DNA of 64,000 nucleotides from CAVRCA01 sp963719345 (GCA_963719345.1 CAVRCA010000003.1:248001-312000), one strand, 5' to 3'; shown: positions 48,815 through 57,842, counted from the first letter of the stretch. The notes: generated by a model not told the origin, from the sequence alone. Translations and numbers: made by a program.

Positions 48815-51065
48815 GGCGATGACCCTGCGGTTCGAGATGACGGTTCTGCTGCAACCAGAGCTGGCGGTAGATCGAGCAGCGCTCCAGAAGCACGCGATGC
48901 GGTGCGATGTCGACCACCTTGCCCTTCTCGAGCACCAGGATCTGGTCGCATTCGGTGAGCGAGGAGAGGCGGTGCGTCACGATGACCATCGTGCGGTTGC
49001 GCGCGATCCGCAGCAGGTTGGCGTTCACCAGCGCCTCGCTTTCGGGATCGAGGGCGCTGGTCGCCTCGTCGAGGATGAGAATGCGCGGGTCGGTGACCAG
49101 CGCGCGGGCGATGGCGAGGCGCTGCCGCTGGCCGCCCGAGAGGTTGGGCGAGCCTTCCTCGATGAAGGTCTCGTAGCCGTTCGGCATCCGCTCGATGAAC
49201 TCTTCCGCACCGGCCAAGCGCGCAGCGCGCACCGCGTCGTCCAGTGTGAGGCCGGGACGGTGGGCGATGATGTTGTCGCGGATCGAGCCGCGGAACAGGA
49301 AGTTTTCCTGCAGCACGACGCCGAAACTCTGGCGCAGGTGGCGCAGGTTGATCTCGCGCAGATCGTTGCCGTCGATCTTGAGGAAGCCGCTGTAGTCGCG
49401 GTTGATGCCCTGCAGCAGCCGGGTCAGCGTCGACTTGCCGGAGCCGCTGCGCCCGACCACACCCAGCATGGTGCCGGGCGGGACCGAGAACGACACCCGG
49501 TCAAGCGCCGGCACCTTCGTGCCGCCGTAGGTGAAGGTCACGTCGTCATAGTCGAGGGCGCCGACGAAGCGCGGCCGCAGGCCGCCGCCGGCGGTGTTGG
49601 TCTCCATCGGCCGGTTCAGCACCGAGGCCGCCTCGCCGATCGAGGCACCGACCTCTTCGTAATCCTCGATCAGCCGGGCCAGGCCGACCAGCGGCTGCGC
49701 CACGCGCATCGACAGCATCATGAAGGCGAACAGGCCGCCGACCGCGTAGCCGGTCTTGTCCGACAGCGCCATGTAGGCGCCGATCAGCACGATGCCGATC
49801 GACATGAACCGCTCGATCGGCGTCACGATGGTCTGCGGCCAGTTCGACAGCTTGCCGAATGCGAGGCGCCACTTGCCGACCTCGGCCACGCAGTCGTCCC
49901 ACACCGCCCGGCGCTGCGGCTCGATGGCAAGCGATTTTACGGTCTTGACGCCGAAAATGGTTTCGCCGAGCGCGGACGCCTTGGCGGTCTCGGCCAGCAC
50001 GACCTTGTTGAACACCATCCGCAGCGGCCGGAGATAGGCGAGGATCACCAGGGCGATCAGCATCGACCCGCCCAGCACCATCCAGGCCAGGGTGGCGTCG
50101 AGATAGAACAGGAAGGGCAGCAGCACGAGCAGCGTCATCAGGTCGAGAAAGGTGGTCAGCAGCTTGCCGGTGAGGAAGTCGCGGACCTTGTACACCGAGC
50201 TGATCTTGTGCATCGTCTCGCCGGCCGGGTGGCGCTCGAAGTAGTCGAGCGGCAGGCGGAGCAGCCGGCTGAAGATGTGAAGGTGCAGCCTGGTGTCGAG
50301 GCGCATGCCGACGATCAGCACGATCAGGCGGCGGGCATAGCCGAGCACGGTCTCGAACAGCGCGGCGACGGCGAGCAGCACCGCCAACAGGGAAAGGGTG
50401 GAATAGCTGTGGTGCGTCAGCACCTTGTCCACCACCGTCATCACCAGCAGCGGCGGGAAGATGGTGAGAAAGCTGAGCGTGAGCGAGGCGAGCCCGATGT
50501 CGCGCAGCGACCGCTTCTCCCGCATCACCAGACCGGCGAGCCAGCTCAGGTTGAACGGAGCATCGTCGGCGGTAGCGCCGCGCTGCGAGCGGATCAGCAC
50601 CGCCTCGCCGGACCAGACCTGCGCCAGCCGCAACTCGTCGACGGCGACCGCGGGATCGCTGTTCGGCGATAGCGGGTCCTTGACGAACACCACGTTCTGG
50701 CTGGCGTTGACGCCGGTCAGAAGACCTGCGCCGCCATCGGACAGCAGCAGGACGACCGGCCCCGCATCCTGCAAGCGCATGAGCTGGCGCCAGCCGAGCC
50801 GGACCGCGCGTGCCCACATTCCCGCATCTTGCGCCCAGGCCGACAACGCGGCCGCGGACGGGACGCCGTCGCGGCTCGTCGCCGTGAACTCCGCGGGGTC
50901 GAGCTCCATGCCGTAATATCGGCCGGCCGCGATCACGCCCTGGAGCCGCGCGTTCAGCGGCGCCGCATTCGGTCCCTTGCTGCCGGTCGGTCCACTGATA
51001 GGCGGGGACGATTCCCGCAGTCCCGACGCGACCGCGCCGAGATGCTGTTCGTTCGGACTATCCAC
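48777..51065 (-). CDS. Type I secretion ABC transporter with C39-like peptidase domain lacking cysteine
   Basis: A 762-residue HlyB-type exporter. Residues about 35-165 form a C39 peptidase-like domain (LQGVIAAGRYYGMELDPAEF, then PVVLLLSDGGAGLLTGV), but the catalytic Cys at its start is absent, so it should bind and not cut its cargo, as in HlyB. Six membrane helices lie between about 185 and 465. The ATPase has VVGRSGSGKSTLTRLLQG, SPNLSGGQRQRLAIARAL, ILILDEATSALDPESE and VTHRLSSL. It starts the operon ABC-HlyD-Sel1. No secreted RTX substrate or TolC gene is nearby. Confidence 0.92.
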   Translation of the reverse strand: MDSPNEQHLGAVASGLRESSPPISGPTGSKGPNAAPLNARLQGVIAAGRYYGMELDPAEFTATSRDGVPSAAALSAWAQDAGMWARAVRLGWRQLMRLQDAGPVVLLLSDGGAGLLTGVNASQNVVFVKDPLSPNSDPAVAVDELRLAQVWSGEAVLIRSQRGATADDAPFNLSWLAGLVMREKRSLRDIGLASLTLSFLTIFPPLLVMTVVDKVLTHHSYSTLSLLAVLLAVAALFETVLGYARRLIVLIVGMRLDTRLHLHIFSRLLRLPLDYFERHPAGETMHKISSVYKVRDFLTGKLLTTFLDLMTLLVLLPFLFYLDATLAWMVLGGSMLIALVILAYLRPLRMVFNKVVLAETAKASALGETIFGVKTVKSLAIEPQRRAVWDDCVAEVGKWRLAFGKLSNWPQTIVTPIERFMSIGIVLIGAYMALSDKTGYAVGGLFAFMMLSMRVAQPLVGLARLIEDYEEVGASIGEAASVLNRPMETNTAGGGLRPRFVGALDYDDVTFTYGGTKVPALDRVSFSVPPGTMLGVVGRSGSGKSTLTRLLQGINRDYSGFLKIDGNDLREINLRHLRQSFGVVLQENFLFRGSIRDNIIAHRPGLTLDDAVRAARLAGAEEFIERMPNGYETFIEEGSPNLSGGQRQRLAIARALVTDPRILILDEATSALDPESEALVNANLLRIARNRTMVIVTHRLSSLTECDQILVLEKGKVVDIAPHRVLLERCSIYRQLWLQQNRHLEPQGHRHAALAPTLAQGD

Positions 51066-51411
51066 CAGTGTTCCCCCTGAATAAGGCGCCCGCGTACGGG
51101 AACTGTCCGCCCCTGTCGATCCAAATCAATGGCGCTGCTCCGTCGGAATCGGTCCGGCGCGATGGCCCTCAATGCTGGGCGAAGCAGCGTTCGAGCGTTT
51201 TGCCGACGACGGCATTCACGCGCGGCAGGGTTAACAACTGGCTAATCGCACGTCCAGCCTTGCCGCGCAGGAAAGTCGTCTGACGGCTATATTTTCGCGT
51301 TACTGGCGACCATCATACGATACTCCGCTTGGAGACCGATGGCAGCCCGGCTAATGAGGTATTTTCCTGCCTTCGCCCGCCTCGCCTCCCCACCTCACCT
51401 CGAGGTCGCTC
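51066..51411. other. Divergent intergenic region between the exporter operon and the GNAT gene
   Basis: These 346 bases lie between two divergent genes and should carry both promoters. A TATATT (in GGCTATATTTTCGCG, near 51285-51299) is the only -10-like box, with no good -35 partner at 17 bp. I see no RNA gene, long palindrome or credible ORF. Confidence 0.35.
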
Positions 51412-51978
51412 ATGGATATCCGCCACGCCGCCGAGACCGATCTGCCGGAGATCCAGTCGATCTACGCGCATCACGTTCTGACCGGCACCGGCACCTTCGA
51501 GGAGGTTCCGCCCTCGGTCGAGGAAATGACGGAGCGTCATGCCCGGGGCACCGGCCGCGGCTGGGTCTGGCTGGTGGCGACCGACGCCACGGGCGTGCTC
51601 GGCTACGCCTACTACACGCTGTTCCGCGACCGCTCGGGCTATCGGTTCTCGGCCGAGAACAGCATCTACGTCCGTCAGGACGTCCGCGGTCAGGGCGTCG
51701 GCAAGGCCCTGGTCGCACAACTGATCGAGGAGGCGGAGGCGCGCGGCTTTCGCCAGATGATCGCCGTCATCGGCGATTCCGAAAATGCCGGTTCGATCGG
51801 CGTCCACGCCAGTCTCGGTTTTCGCATCGTCGGCACCCTGCACGCCGCCGGAATGAAATTCGGCCGGTGGCTGGATGTCGTCTTCATGCAGCGCGCCCTC
51901 GCCACCGGCGATGCCGATTTGCCGGATTCCGCCTCCAGTGCCGCCACAGCTAAGGGCTTAGCCGAAACCGCGCACTGA
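51412..51978 (+). CDS. GNAT N-acetyltransferase, phosphinothricin acetyltransferase-like
   Basis: A 188-residue GNAT protein. MDIRHAAETDLPEIQSIYAHHVLTGTGTFEEVPPSVEEM is typical of the Pat/Bar/YncA group, and the acetyl-CoA site reads VRQDVRGQGVGKALVAQLIEEA (R/Q-x-x-G-x-G/A). Members acetylate phosphinothricin, methionine sulfoximine or related amino acids. The last 30 residues are an unconserved extension that overlaps the convergent 114-residue gene by 29 bp. A weak SD precedes ATG 51412. Confidence 0.86.
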   Translation: MDIRHAAETDLPEIQSIYAHHVLTGTGTFEEVPPSVEEMTERHARGTGRGWVWLVATDATGVLGYAYYTLFRDRSGYRFSAENSIYVRQDVRGQGVGKALVAQLIEEAEARGFRQMIAVIGDSENAGSIGVHASLGFRIVGTLHAAGMKFGRWLDVVFMQRALATGDADLPDSASSAATAKGLAETAH

Positions 51979-52294
51979 CCACCGGGTCCGTCGCCAGCGC
52001 CGCCAGGATCGCGTCGCGCCCGCCCTCCGTATCGGCGATCGCGAAAATCGAGGTGAACCAGCCGCAGGCGCCGCGCGCCCGCGCCAGGAACAGGCCGTCG
52101 AGTGCGACGGCAACCGGCCCGCGCGGGACGCAGCACGCGCATCCAGCGGGATGCCCGACCTGCGCCGGCACGAAGCGCGCCACCGGAGCGCCCGGCGGGA
52201 TGGCGGGGTCGCCCTCGACCAGGAACGCCTGCCCGGCCGTGCCATTCGCCGCCGAGCCGAATACCACAGGGATGCGCGCGTCGACTGACCACAT
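51950..52294 (-). CDS. Small CobW/COG0523-like protein without a clear P-loop
   Basis: A 114-residue protein I do not recognise as a named family. From residue about 50, GCACCVPRGPVAVALDGLFLARARG followed by IFAIADTEGGRDAILAALATDPVVSARFRL resembles CobW/COG0523 metallochaperone GTPases, which have a GCxCC metal site, then an ETTGLADP stretch and TDPxVxxxFxL. The usual GxxGxGKT is missing: the opening RIPVVFGSAANGTAGQAF may be a worn remnant. It is divergent from the ArsR/methyltransferase gene with an 18-bp palindrome between them. A metal-binding role near metH (zinc and B12 dependent) is inference. Confidence 0.55.
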   Translation of the reverse strand: MWSVDARIPVVFGSAANGTAGQAFLVEGDPAIPPGAPVARFVPAQVGHPAGCACCVPRGPVAVALDGLFLARARGACGWFTSIFAIADTEGGRDAILAALATDPVVSARFRLSP

Positions 52295-52302
52295 TAACTG
52301 GA

Positions 52303-52320
52303 CATAAGGATATCTTTATG
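52303..52320. promoter_or_regulatory. 18-bp palindrome, candidate operator of the ArsR-type regulator
   Basis: CATAAGGATATCTTTATG is symmetric except for one central pair (G/T) and is AT-rich in a GC-rich region. It sits in the 39-bp gap between two divergent genes, 14 bp ahead of the regulator start and 9 bp ahead of the small CobW-like gene. ArsR dimers bind such sites, so it could control both genes and metH. Confidence 0.65.
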
Positions 52321-52333
52321 TAATTTGCAAGCG

Positions 52334-53308
52334 ATGGATCACCTTCTTGCCGCTCTGCGCGCCGCTGCCGAGCCGACCCGGCTCCGGTTGCTGGCGCTCG
52401 CCGGGCGGGGCGCGTTCTGCGTCACCGACCTGACCGAGATCCTTGGCCAGTCGCAGCCGCGGCTGTCGCGACATCTCAAGCTGCTCTGTGAAGCCGGGCT
52501 GCTCGCGCGGGTGCGTGAGGGCGCCAATGTCTGGTTCGCGCTGCCGACCGGGGCGGACGGGAGGTTCGTGCGCGACCTGCTGGAACGGCTCCCGACCGAC
52601 GACCCGGTGCTCGCCGGCGACCGGCGTCACGCCGCGCGGGTGCTCGGCGAGCGCGCCCGGGTCGCCTCCGAAGGCTTCCATCGCCAGGGCGCCGACTGGG
52701 ACGAGATGCGGGCGCTCGACCTGCCCGCCCCCGCCGTCGAAGCCGCCCTGCTCGAACTCGTCCCGCCGGGCGGCGTCGGCCGGCTGCTCGACATCGGCAC
52801 CGGCACCGGCCGGCTGCTGGAACTGCTCGGACCGCGGGCGTCCGAGGCGGTTGGCATCGACGCCAGCAAGGCGATGCTGGCGCTCGCCCGCGCCCGGCTG
52901 GCCCGCGCCGGGCTCGCCCACTGCGCCGTCCGGCTTGCCGATATGTACCGGCTGCCCCTGCCCGACGGCGGCTTCGACCTCGCGCTGCTGCAGATGGTGC
53001 TGCACCACGCCGAAGATCCGGCGGGCGTGCTGGCCGAAGCCGCGCGGGTGCTCGCGCCGGGCGGCGCCCTCGTCGTGGTCGATCTCGCGGCGCACGGGCG
53101 GGCCGACGTCACGACCCGGCTGGCCCACCGCTGGCCCGGCTTTTCCGACCCGGCGCTGCACAGCTTGCTCGAGGGCGCCGGCCTTGAAGCTGGACCGTCC
53201 CGCCAAGTCGAGGGACCGCTCGGTGTCCGCCTGTGGTCGGCACGCCTGCCGGCCGCCCTGCCCCAGCGAGCCCGTTCGCCGGCCGATCACCCCGCGCTGA
53301 GCCTCTGA
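52334..53308 (+). CDS. ArsR-family regulator fused to a SAM-dependent methyltransferase domain
   Basis: A 324-residue protein. Residues 1 to about 85 are an ArsR winged helix (AAEPTRLRLLALAGRGAFCVTDLTEILGQSQPRLSRHLKLLCEAGLL). About 140-300 is a class I methyltransferase with SAM motif LLDIGTGTGRLLELL, VGIDASKAML and LLQMVLHHAEDPAGVLAEAARVLAPGG. Such fusions stand before met genes in alphaproteobacteria and probably sense SAM or SAH. The gene ends 10 bp before metH, so they form one operon. I start it at ATG 52334; TTG 52325 is possible. Neither has a clear Shine-Dalgarno, so a leaderless mRNA is possible. Confidence 0.9.
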   Translation: MDHLLAALRAAAEPTRLRLLALAGRGAFCVTDLTEILGQSQPRLSRHLKLLCEAGLLARVREGANVWFALPTGADGRFVRDLLERLPTDDPVLAGDRRHAARVLGERARVASEGFHRQGADWDEMRALDLPAPAVEAALLELVPPGGVGRLLDIGTGTGRLLELLGPRASEAVGIDASKAMLALARARLARAGLAHCAVRLADMYRLPLPDGGFDLALLQMVLHHAEDPAGVLAEAARVLAPGGALVVVDLAAHGRADVTTRLAHRWPGFSDPALHSLLEGAGLEAGPSRQVEGPLGVRLWSARLPAALPQRARSPADHPALSL

Positions 53309-53318
53309 AGGAGCGTCC

Positions 53319-56300
53319 ATGCCCTCTCCCCACCTCCTCGATGCGCTGCGCGATCAGGTCCTGCTCTGCGACGGCGCGATCGGCACAAGGGTGCAGGCCA
53401 TGACCCTCGACGTCGAGACGGACTATCTCGGCAACGAGAACTGCACCGAGGTGCTGAACCTTTCCCGCCCCGACCTGGTGCGCGCCATCCATCACGGCTA
53501 TTTCGCCGCCGGCGCCGACATGGTGCAGACCAACAGTTTCGGCGGCTCGCCCGTCACCCTGGCCGAGTTCGGGCTGGCCGACCGCACTTTCGAAATCAAT
53601 CGCATCGCGGGCGAATTGGCACGCGAGGCCGCCGACGGGTTTTCGGATTTTCGTCACCGCTGGGTGATCGGCAGCGTCGGCCCCGGCACCAAGCTGCCGA
53701 GCCTCGGCAATATCGGCTACGACCCGCTGGAGGCGGCGCTGGCCGAGCAATGCCGCGGCCTGATCGCCGGCGGCGTCGATGCGATCCTGATCGAGACGTG
53801 CCAGGACACGCTGCAGATCAAGGCGGCGGTGAACGGCGCCAAGCTGGCGCGGACGGCAGCGGGCAAGGACACGCCGATCTTCGTGCAGGTGACGGTGGAG
53901 ACCACCGGGACGCTGCTGGTCGGCCCCGACATCGCCGCCGCCGCGACGGTCGTCAACGCGCTCGACGTGCCGCTGATCGGGCTCAACTGCGCCACCGGCC
54001 CGCAGGAGATGGCCGAGCACGTCCGCTGGCTCGCCGCCAACTGGCCGGGGCTGCTGTCGGTGCAGCCCAACGCCGGACTGCCGGAGCTGGTGGACGGCCA
54101 CACGCGATATCCGCTGGGCAAGGCCGAACTGGCGACCTGGCTCGAACGCTTCGTCGCCGAGGACGGCGTGAACCTGATCGGCGGCTGCTGCGGCACCACC
54201 ACCGCGCATGTCGAGGCGCTGGATACGATGCTGCGGCGGCGCGGCGGGTTCCGCCCGGCACCGGTGGCGCGCAAGCCGGTGTGGGTGCCGGCGGTCGCGA
54301 GCCTCTACCAGCAGGTGCCGTTGCGCCAGGAAAACAGTTACTTTTCGATTGGCGAGCGCTGCAACGCCAATGGCTCCAAGAAGTGGCGCGAGCTGCAGGA
54401 GCGCGGCGACTGGGACGGCTGCGTCGCCATGGGCCGCGAGCAGATCGGCGAAGGCTCGAACAGCCTTGACGTCTGCACCGCCTTCGTCGGCCGCGACGAG
54501 ATTGCCGAGATGAACGAGGTGATCCGGCGCTTCACGTCGTCGGTCAATTCGCCGCTGGTGATCGACAGCACCGAGACGCCGGTGATCGAGGCGGCACTGA
54601 AGCTGCACGGCGGCAAGCCGATCATCAACTCGATCAACTTCGAGGACGGCGAGCACGCCGCCGCCGACCGGCTGGTGCTGGCCAAAAAGTTCGGCACGGC
54701 GGTGATCGCGCTCACCATCGACGAGACCGGCATGGCGAAGACCGCCGACGGCAAGCTCGCGGTGGCGCGTCGGCTGGTCGATTTCGCCTGCAACAAACAC
54801 GGCCTGCCGCAATCGGACCTGCTGATAGACCCGCTCACCTTCACCATTGCCACCGGCAACGAGGACGACCGCAAGCTCGGCCAATGGACGCTCGAGGGGA
54901 TCAAGATGATCCGGGACGAGTTCCCGGACATCCAGATCATCCTGGGCCTGTCTAACATCAGTTTCGGCCTTAACCCGGCGGCGCGCGCGGTGCTGAACAG
55001 CGTGTTTCTCGACCACGCGGTCCGCGCCGGCATGTCGGGCGCCATCGTCCACGTGTCGAAGATCCGGCCGCTGCACCTGATAGCGCCCGATGAGGTCAAG
55101 GTCGCCGAGGATCTGATCTTCGACCGGCGCGCCGAGGGCTACGATCCGTTGCAAAAATTGCTGGAGATCTTTGCCGACCGCAAGCTCGCGGATGCGACGG
55201 TGAAGAAGCGGGCGGAGACGGTGGAGGGCCGCCTGAAGGACCGCATCGTCGACGGCGACCGCAAGGGGCTGACCGACGAGCTAGACGAGGCACTGAAGAA
55301 GATGCCGCCGCTCGACATCATCAACGACGTGCTGCTGGACGGCATGAAGGTGGTGGGCGAGCTGTTCGGCGCAGGGAAAATGCAGCTGCCCTTCGTGCTG
55401 CAGAGCGCCGAGACGATGAAGGCGGCCGTCGCCCATCTCGAGCCGCACATGGAGCGGGTCGAGGGCCAGGAGAAAGGCACCATCGTGCTCGCCACGGTAA
55501 AGGGCGACGTACACGATATCGGCAAGAACCTGGTCGACATCATCCTGACGAACAACGGCTATCGGGTGGTCAATCTCGGCATCAAGGTGCCGCTGGCCGA
55601 CATGCTGGCCGCGGCGCGCGAGAACCGCGCGCACGCCATCGGCATGTCGGGCTTGCTGGTGAAGTCCACCGTCGTGATGCGCGAGAACCTGGAAGAAATG
55701 TCGCGCCAGGGCCTCGAGATCCCGGTGATGCTCGGCGGCGCGGCGCTGACGCGCAACTACGTCGAGGACGATTGCGTCCGGGCCTACGGGTGCGGCCGGG
55801 TCGCCTACGCCCGGGACGCGTTCGATGGCCTGCACCTGATGGACAAGGTGACCGGCAACGGATTCGACGATTACCTCGCCGCGGTGCAGGCCAAGCGCGT
55901 CGGCAAGGCACGCACCAACACGCGCACGCTCGGTCAGGCCGACGCGCGGGCGTTTCGGCCGGTCGATGTGGGCGCGGTGCGCCAGCGCCGTCAGCGGCTG
56001 ACCCGCGACGTGCCGGTCGCGACGCCGCCGTTCTGGGGTGCGCGCGTGATCGAGGCGTCGCCCAAGGCGTTGGTGCCGTTCGTCAACGAACGCAGCCTCT
56101 ATCAATTCCAGTGGGGGTTCCGGAAGCAGGGCCGCTCGCTCGACGATTTCCTTGGCTGGGCGAAACAGGAGTTGCGTCCGGTGATGCGGCGCATGCTGAC
56201 CTTGTGCGAGGCTGACGACATCCTGCGCCCGCAGGCCGCCTACGGCTACTGGAAGGCGGCCGGCCAGGGCAACGAACTGATCGTGTTCGAGCCGGACGGC

Positions 56301-56804
56301 AGCACCGAGGTTTGCCGGTTCGCCTTGCCGCGCCAGCCGAAGGAGGACGGCGAGTGCATCGCCGACTTCTTCCGCGACGTGGATGACGGCGAGCGGGACG
56401 TCATCGGGTTCCAGGTCGTCACCGTCGGGCAGCGTGCGAGCGAAGTCGCCCGCGCGTGGTTCGACGACAACCGCTACCAGGATTATCTCTATCTCCACGG
56501 GCTCTCGGTGGAGATGGCCGAGGCGATGGCGGAATACGTCCACAAGCGCATCCGCGCCGAGCTTGGCTTTGCCGGCGAGGACGACCGCGACATGGAAAAA
56601 ATGCTGTCGCAGGGCTATCGCGGCTCGCGCTACTCGTTCGGCTACCCGGCCTGCCCGAAGCTCGAGGACCAGGCGCCGCTGCTGCGGCTGCTCGGCGCCG
56701 AACGGCTGGGCATCTCGCTGTCCGACGAGTGGCAGCTGCACCCCGAGCAGTCCACCAGCGCGCTCGTGGTGCTCAATCCGAGCGCGAAGTATTTTTCGGT
56801 GTGA
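53319..56804 (+). CDS. metH: Cobalamin-dependent methionine synthase
   Basis: A full-length (1161-residue) MetH that moves the methyl group of methyltetrahydrofolate to homocysteine through cobalamin. The homocysteine domain has the zinc ligands C224 (LNCATGP), C290 and C291 (GGCCGTT). The folate domain starts FSIGERCNANGSKKWREL. The cap and B12 domain carry the lower ligand H732 in DVHDIGKN. The C-terminal activation domain ends LGISLSDEWQLHPEQSTSALVVLNP. A good GAAGGAG site precedes ATG 53319. It is co-transcribed with the ArsR/methyltransferase regulator; metF is not nearby. No B12 or SAM riboswitch is seen. Confidence 0.97.
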   Translation: MPSPHLLDALRDQVLLCDGAIGTRVQAMTLDVETDYLGNENCTEVLNLSRPDLVRAIHHGYFAAGADMVQTNSFGGSPVTLAEFGLADRTFEINRIAGELAREAADGFSDFRHRWVIGSVGPGTKLPSLGNIGYDPLEAALAEQCRGLIAGGVDAILIETCQDTLQIKAAVNGAKLARTAAGKDTPIFVQVTVETTGTLLVGPDIAAAATVVNALDVPLIGLNCATGPQEMAEHVRWLAANWPGLLSVQPNAGLPELVDGHTRYPLGKAELATWLERFVAEDGVNLIGGCCGTTTAHVEALDTMLRRRGGFRPAPVARKPVWVPAVASLYQQVPLRQENSYFSIGERCNANGSKKWRELQERGDWDGCVAMGREQIGEGSNSLDVCTAFVGRDEIAEMNEVIRRFTSSVNSPLVIDSTETPVIEAALKLHGGKPIINSINFEDGEHAAADRLVLAKKFGTAVIALTIDETGMAKTADGKLAVARRLVDFACNKHGLPQSDLLIDPLTFTIATGNEDDRKLGQWTLEGIKMIRDEFPDIQIILGLSNISFGLNPAARAVLNSVFLDHAVRAGMSGAIVHVSKIRPLHLIAPDEVKVAEDLIFDRRAEGYDPLQKLLEIFADRKLADATVKKRAETVEGRLKDRIVDGDRKGLTDELDEALKKMPPLDIINDVLLDGMKVVGELFGAGKMQLPFVLQSAETMKAAVAHLEPHMERVEGQEKGTIVLATVKGDVHDIGKNLVDIILTNNGYRVVNLGIKVPLADMLAAARENRAHAIGMSGLLVKSTVVMRENLEEMSRQGLEIPVMLGGAALTRNYVEDDCVRAYGCGRVAYARDAFDGLHLMDKVTGNGFDDYLAAVQAKRVGKARTNTRTLGQADARAFRPVDVGAVRQRRQRLTRDVPVATPPFWGARVIEASPKALVPFVNERSLYQFQWGFRKQGRSLDDFLGWAKQELRPVMRRMLTLCEADDILRPQAAYGYWKAAGQGNELIVFEPDGSTEVCRFALPRQPKEDGECIADFFRDVDDGERDVIGFQVVTVGQRASEVARAWFDDNRYQDYLYLHGLSVEMAEAMAEYVHKRIRAELGFAGEDDRDMEKMLSQGYRGSRYSFGYPACPKLEDQAPLLRLLGAERLGISLSDEWQLHPEQSTSALVVLNPSAKYFSV

Positions 56805-56890
56805 CACGCTGCCGGACGATCGTTCCAGCTCGACGCGGCGTGGCCGGACTTATGCCGCTGCCGCCCTCTCTGCCAAGCGTGCAGAATGGG

Positions 56891-56911
56891 TTGCCGGGAT
56901 GAGGCCGGCAA
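56891..56911. repeat. REP-like inverted repeat after metH
   Basis: TTGCCGG (56891-56897) pairs with CCGGCAA (56905-56911) across GATGAGG, then TGACGG follows. It is the same family as 4502-4524. It lies between the convergent metH and hflC genes, where a hairpin could help end both transcripts. Confidence 0.5.
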
Positions 56912-56960
56912 TGACGGGAAAAACGGGCGCCGCAACGTGCCGGAGTGGTCGGCTCAAACC

Positions 56961-57842
56961 TCACGAGCCGCCCGGTGCTGCCGGAGCGGAGCGGAACATT
57001 TTCAGGAACGGGCTGTCGGGCGTGAGCACCAGCCGGGAATTGCCTGCTGCGAAGGCGTCGCGATAGGCCTGCATCGTGCGCCAGACGCCGAAGAAATCCG
57101 GGTCCTGCGTATAGGCCTGGGCGAAGATGCGGCTGGCCTGCTCCTCGCCCTGGCCGCGCAGGCGGTCGGCGGTGGCGCGGGCGTCGGCCAGCAGCACGGT
57201 ACGGTCGCGTTCGGCGTCGGCGCGGATGCGGGCCGAGGCCTCGGCCCCCTCCGCGCGCGCCTGGCGGGCGACCCGCTCGCGCTCGGACTGCATCCGGCTC
57301 AGGATCGCCTGCGTGTTCTCCTCCGGCAGGTCGGCACGGCGGATGCGCACGTCCTCGATCGCGACGCCAAATCCCTGCATCTCCTGGTTCACCTGCTCGC
57401 GGATGCTTGCCATGATCGCCGCCCGGTCGGCCGAAAGCACGTCCAGCAGCTTGCGATTGCCGAGCACCCGGCGGAGCGAGGACGAGCCGACCGAGTTCAG
57501 CCGCGCCAGCACGCCCGCGAGATCCGGGCCGACCGCCTGGTAGTAGCGGAGCGGGTTGGTGATGCGGAACATCACGAAGCTGTCGACGATGAGCCGCCGT
57601 TGGTCGCCCAAAATGACCTCCTCGCCCGGCAGCTCGAAGTTGAGCAGGCGACGGTCGAACGGAATGATCGTCTGGACGAACGGGATGCGGACGTGCAGGC
57701 CAGGCCGCTCGATCACGCGGACGGGCTCGCCGAACTGGGTGATCAGCACCTGCTCGGTCTGATCGACCGTGAACAGGCTCGCCAAGATCAGGATGATAGC
57801 GACGATCGCGACGGCGAGGCCGCCGATGAGCGGGCGACTCAT
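56961..57842 (-). CDS. hflC: HflC, SPFH-family membrane protein
   Basis: A 293-residue prohibitin-like protein with one N-terminal membrane helix (GGLAVAIVAIILILASLFTV) and the SPFH domain (TEQVLITQFGEPVRVIERPGLHVRIPFVQTIIPFDRRLLNFELPGEE). It forms the HflKC cage around FtsH in the inner membrane and limits its proteolysis. The C-terminal coiled coil contains EGAEASARIRADAERDRTVLLADA. The start overlaps the hflK stop by 4 bp. Confidence 0.95.
   Translation of the reverse strand: MSRPLIGGLAVAIVAIILILASLFTVDQTEQVLITQFGEPVRVIERPGLHVRIPFVQTIIPFDRRLLNFELPGEEVILGDQRRLIVDSFVMFRITNPLRYYQAVGPDLAGVLARLNSVGSSSLRRVLGNRKLLDVLSADRAAIMASIREQVNQEMQGFGVAIEDVRIRRADLPEENTQAILSRMQSERERVARQARAEGAEASARIRADAERDRTVLLADARATADRLRGQGEEQASRIFAQAYTQDPDFFGVWRTMQAYRDAFAAGNSRLVLTPDSPFLKMFRSAPAAPGGS

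Noticed and set aside
48750..50672. 640-codon plus-strand ORF opposite the ABC exporter
   Set aside because: His/Gln/Glu/Asp-rich translation typical of complement frames; the ABC motifs are on the minus strand.
52295..53318. SAM or cobalamin riboswitch ahead of metH
   Set aside because: The gap before metH is only 10 bp and the gap before the regulator is 39 bp, too short for either; a protein-binding palindrome is there instead.
53109..55154. 681-codon minus-strand ORF opposite metH
   Set aside because: Shadow of the metH N-terminal half.
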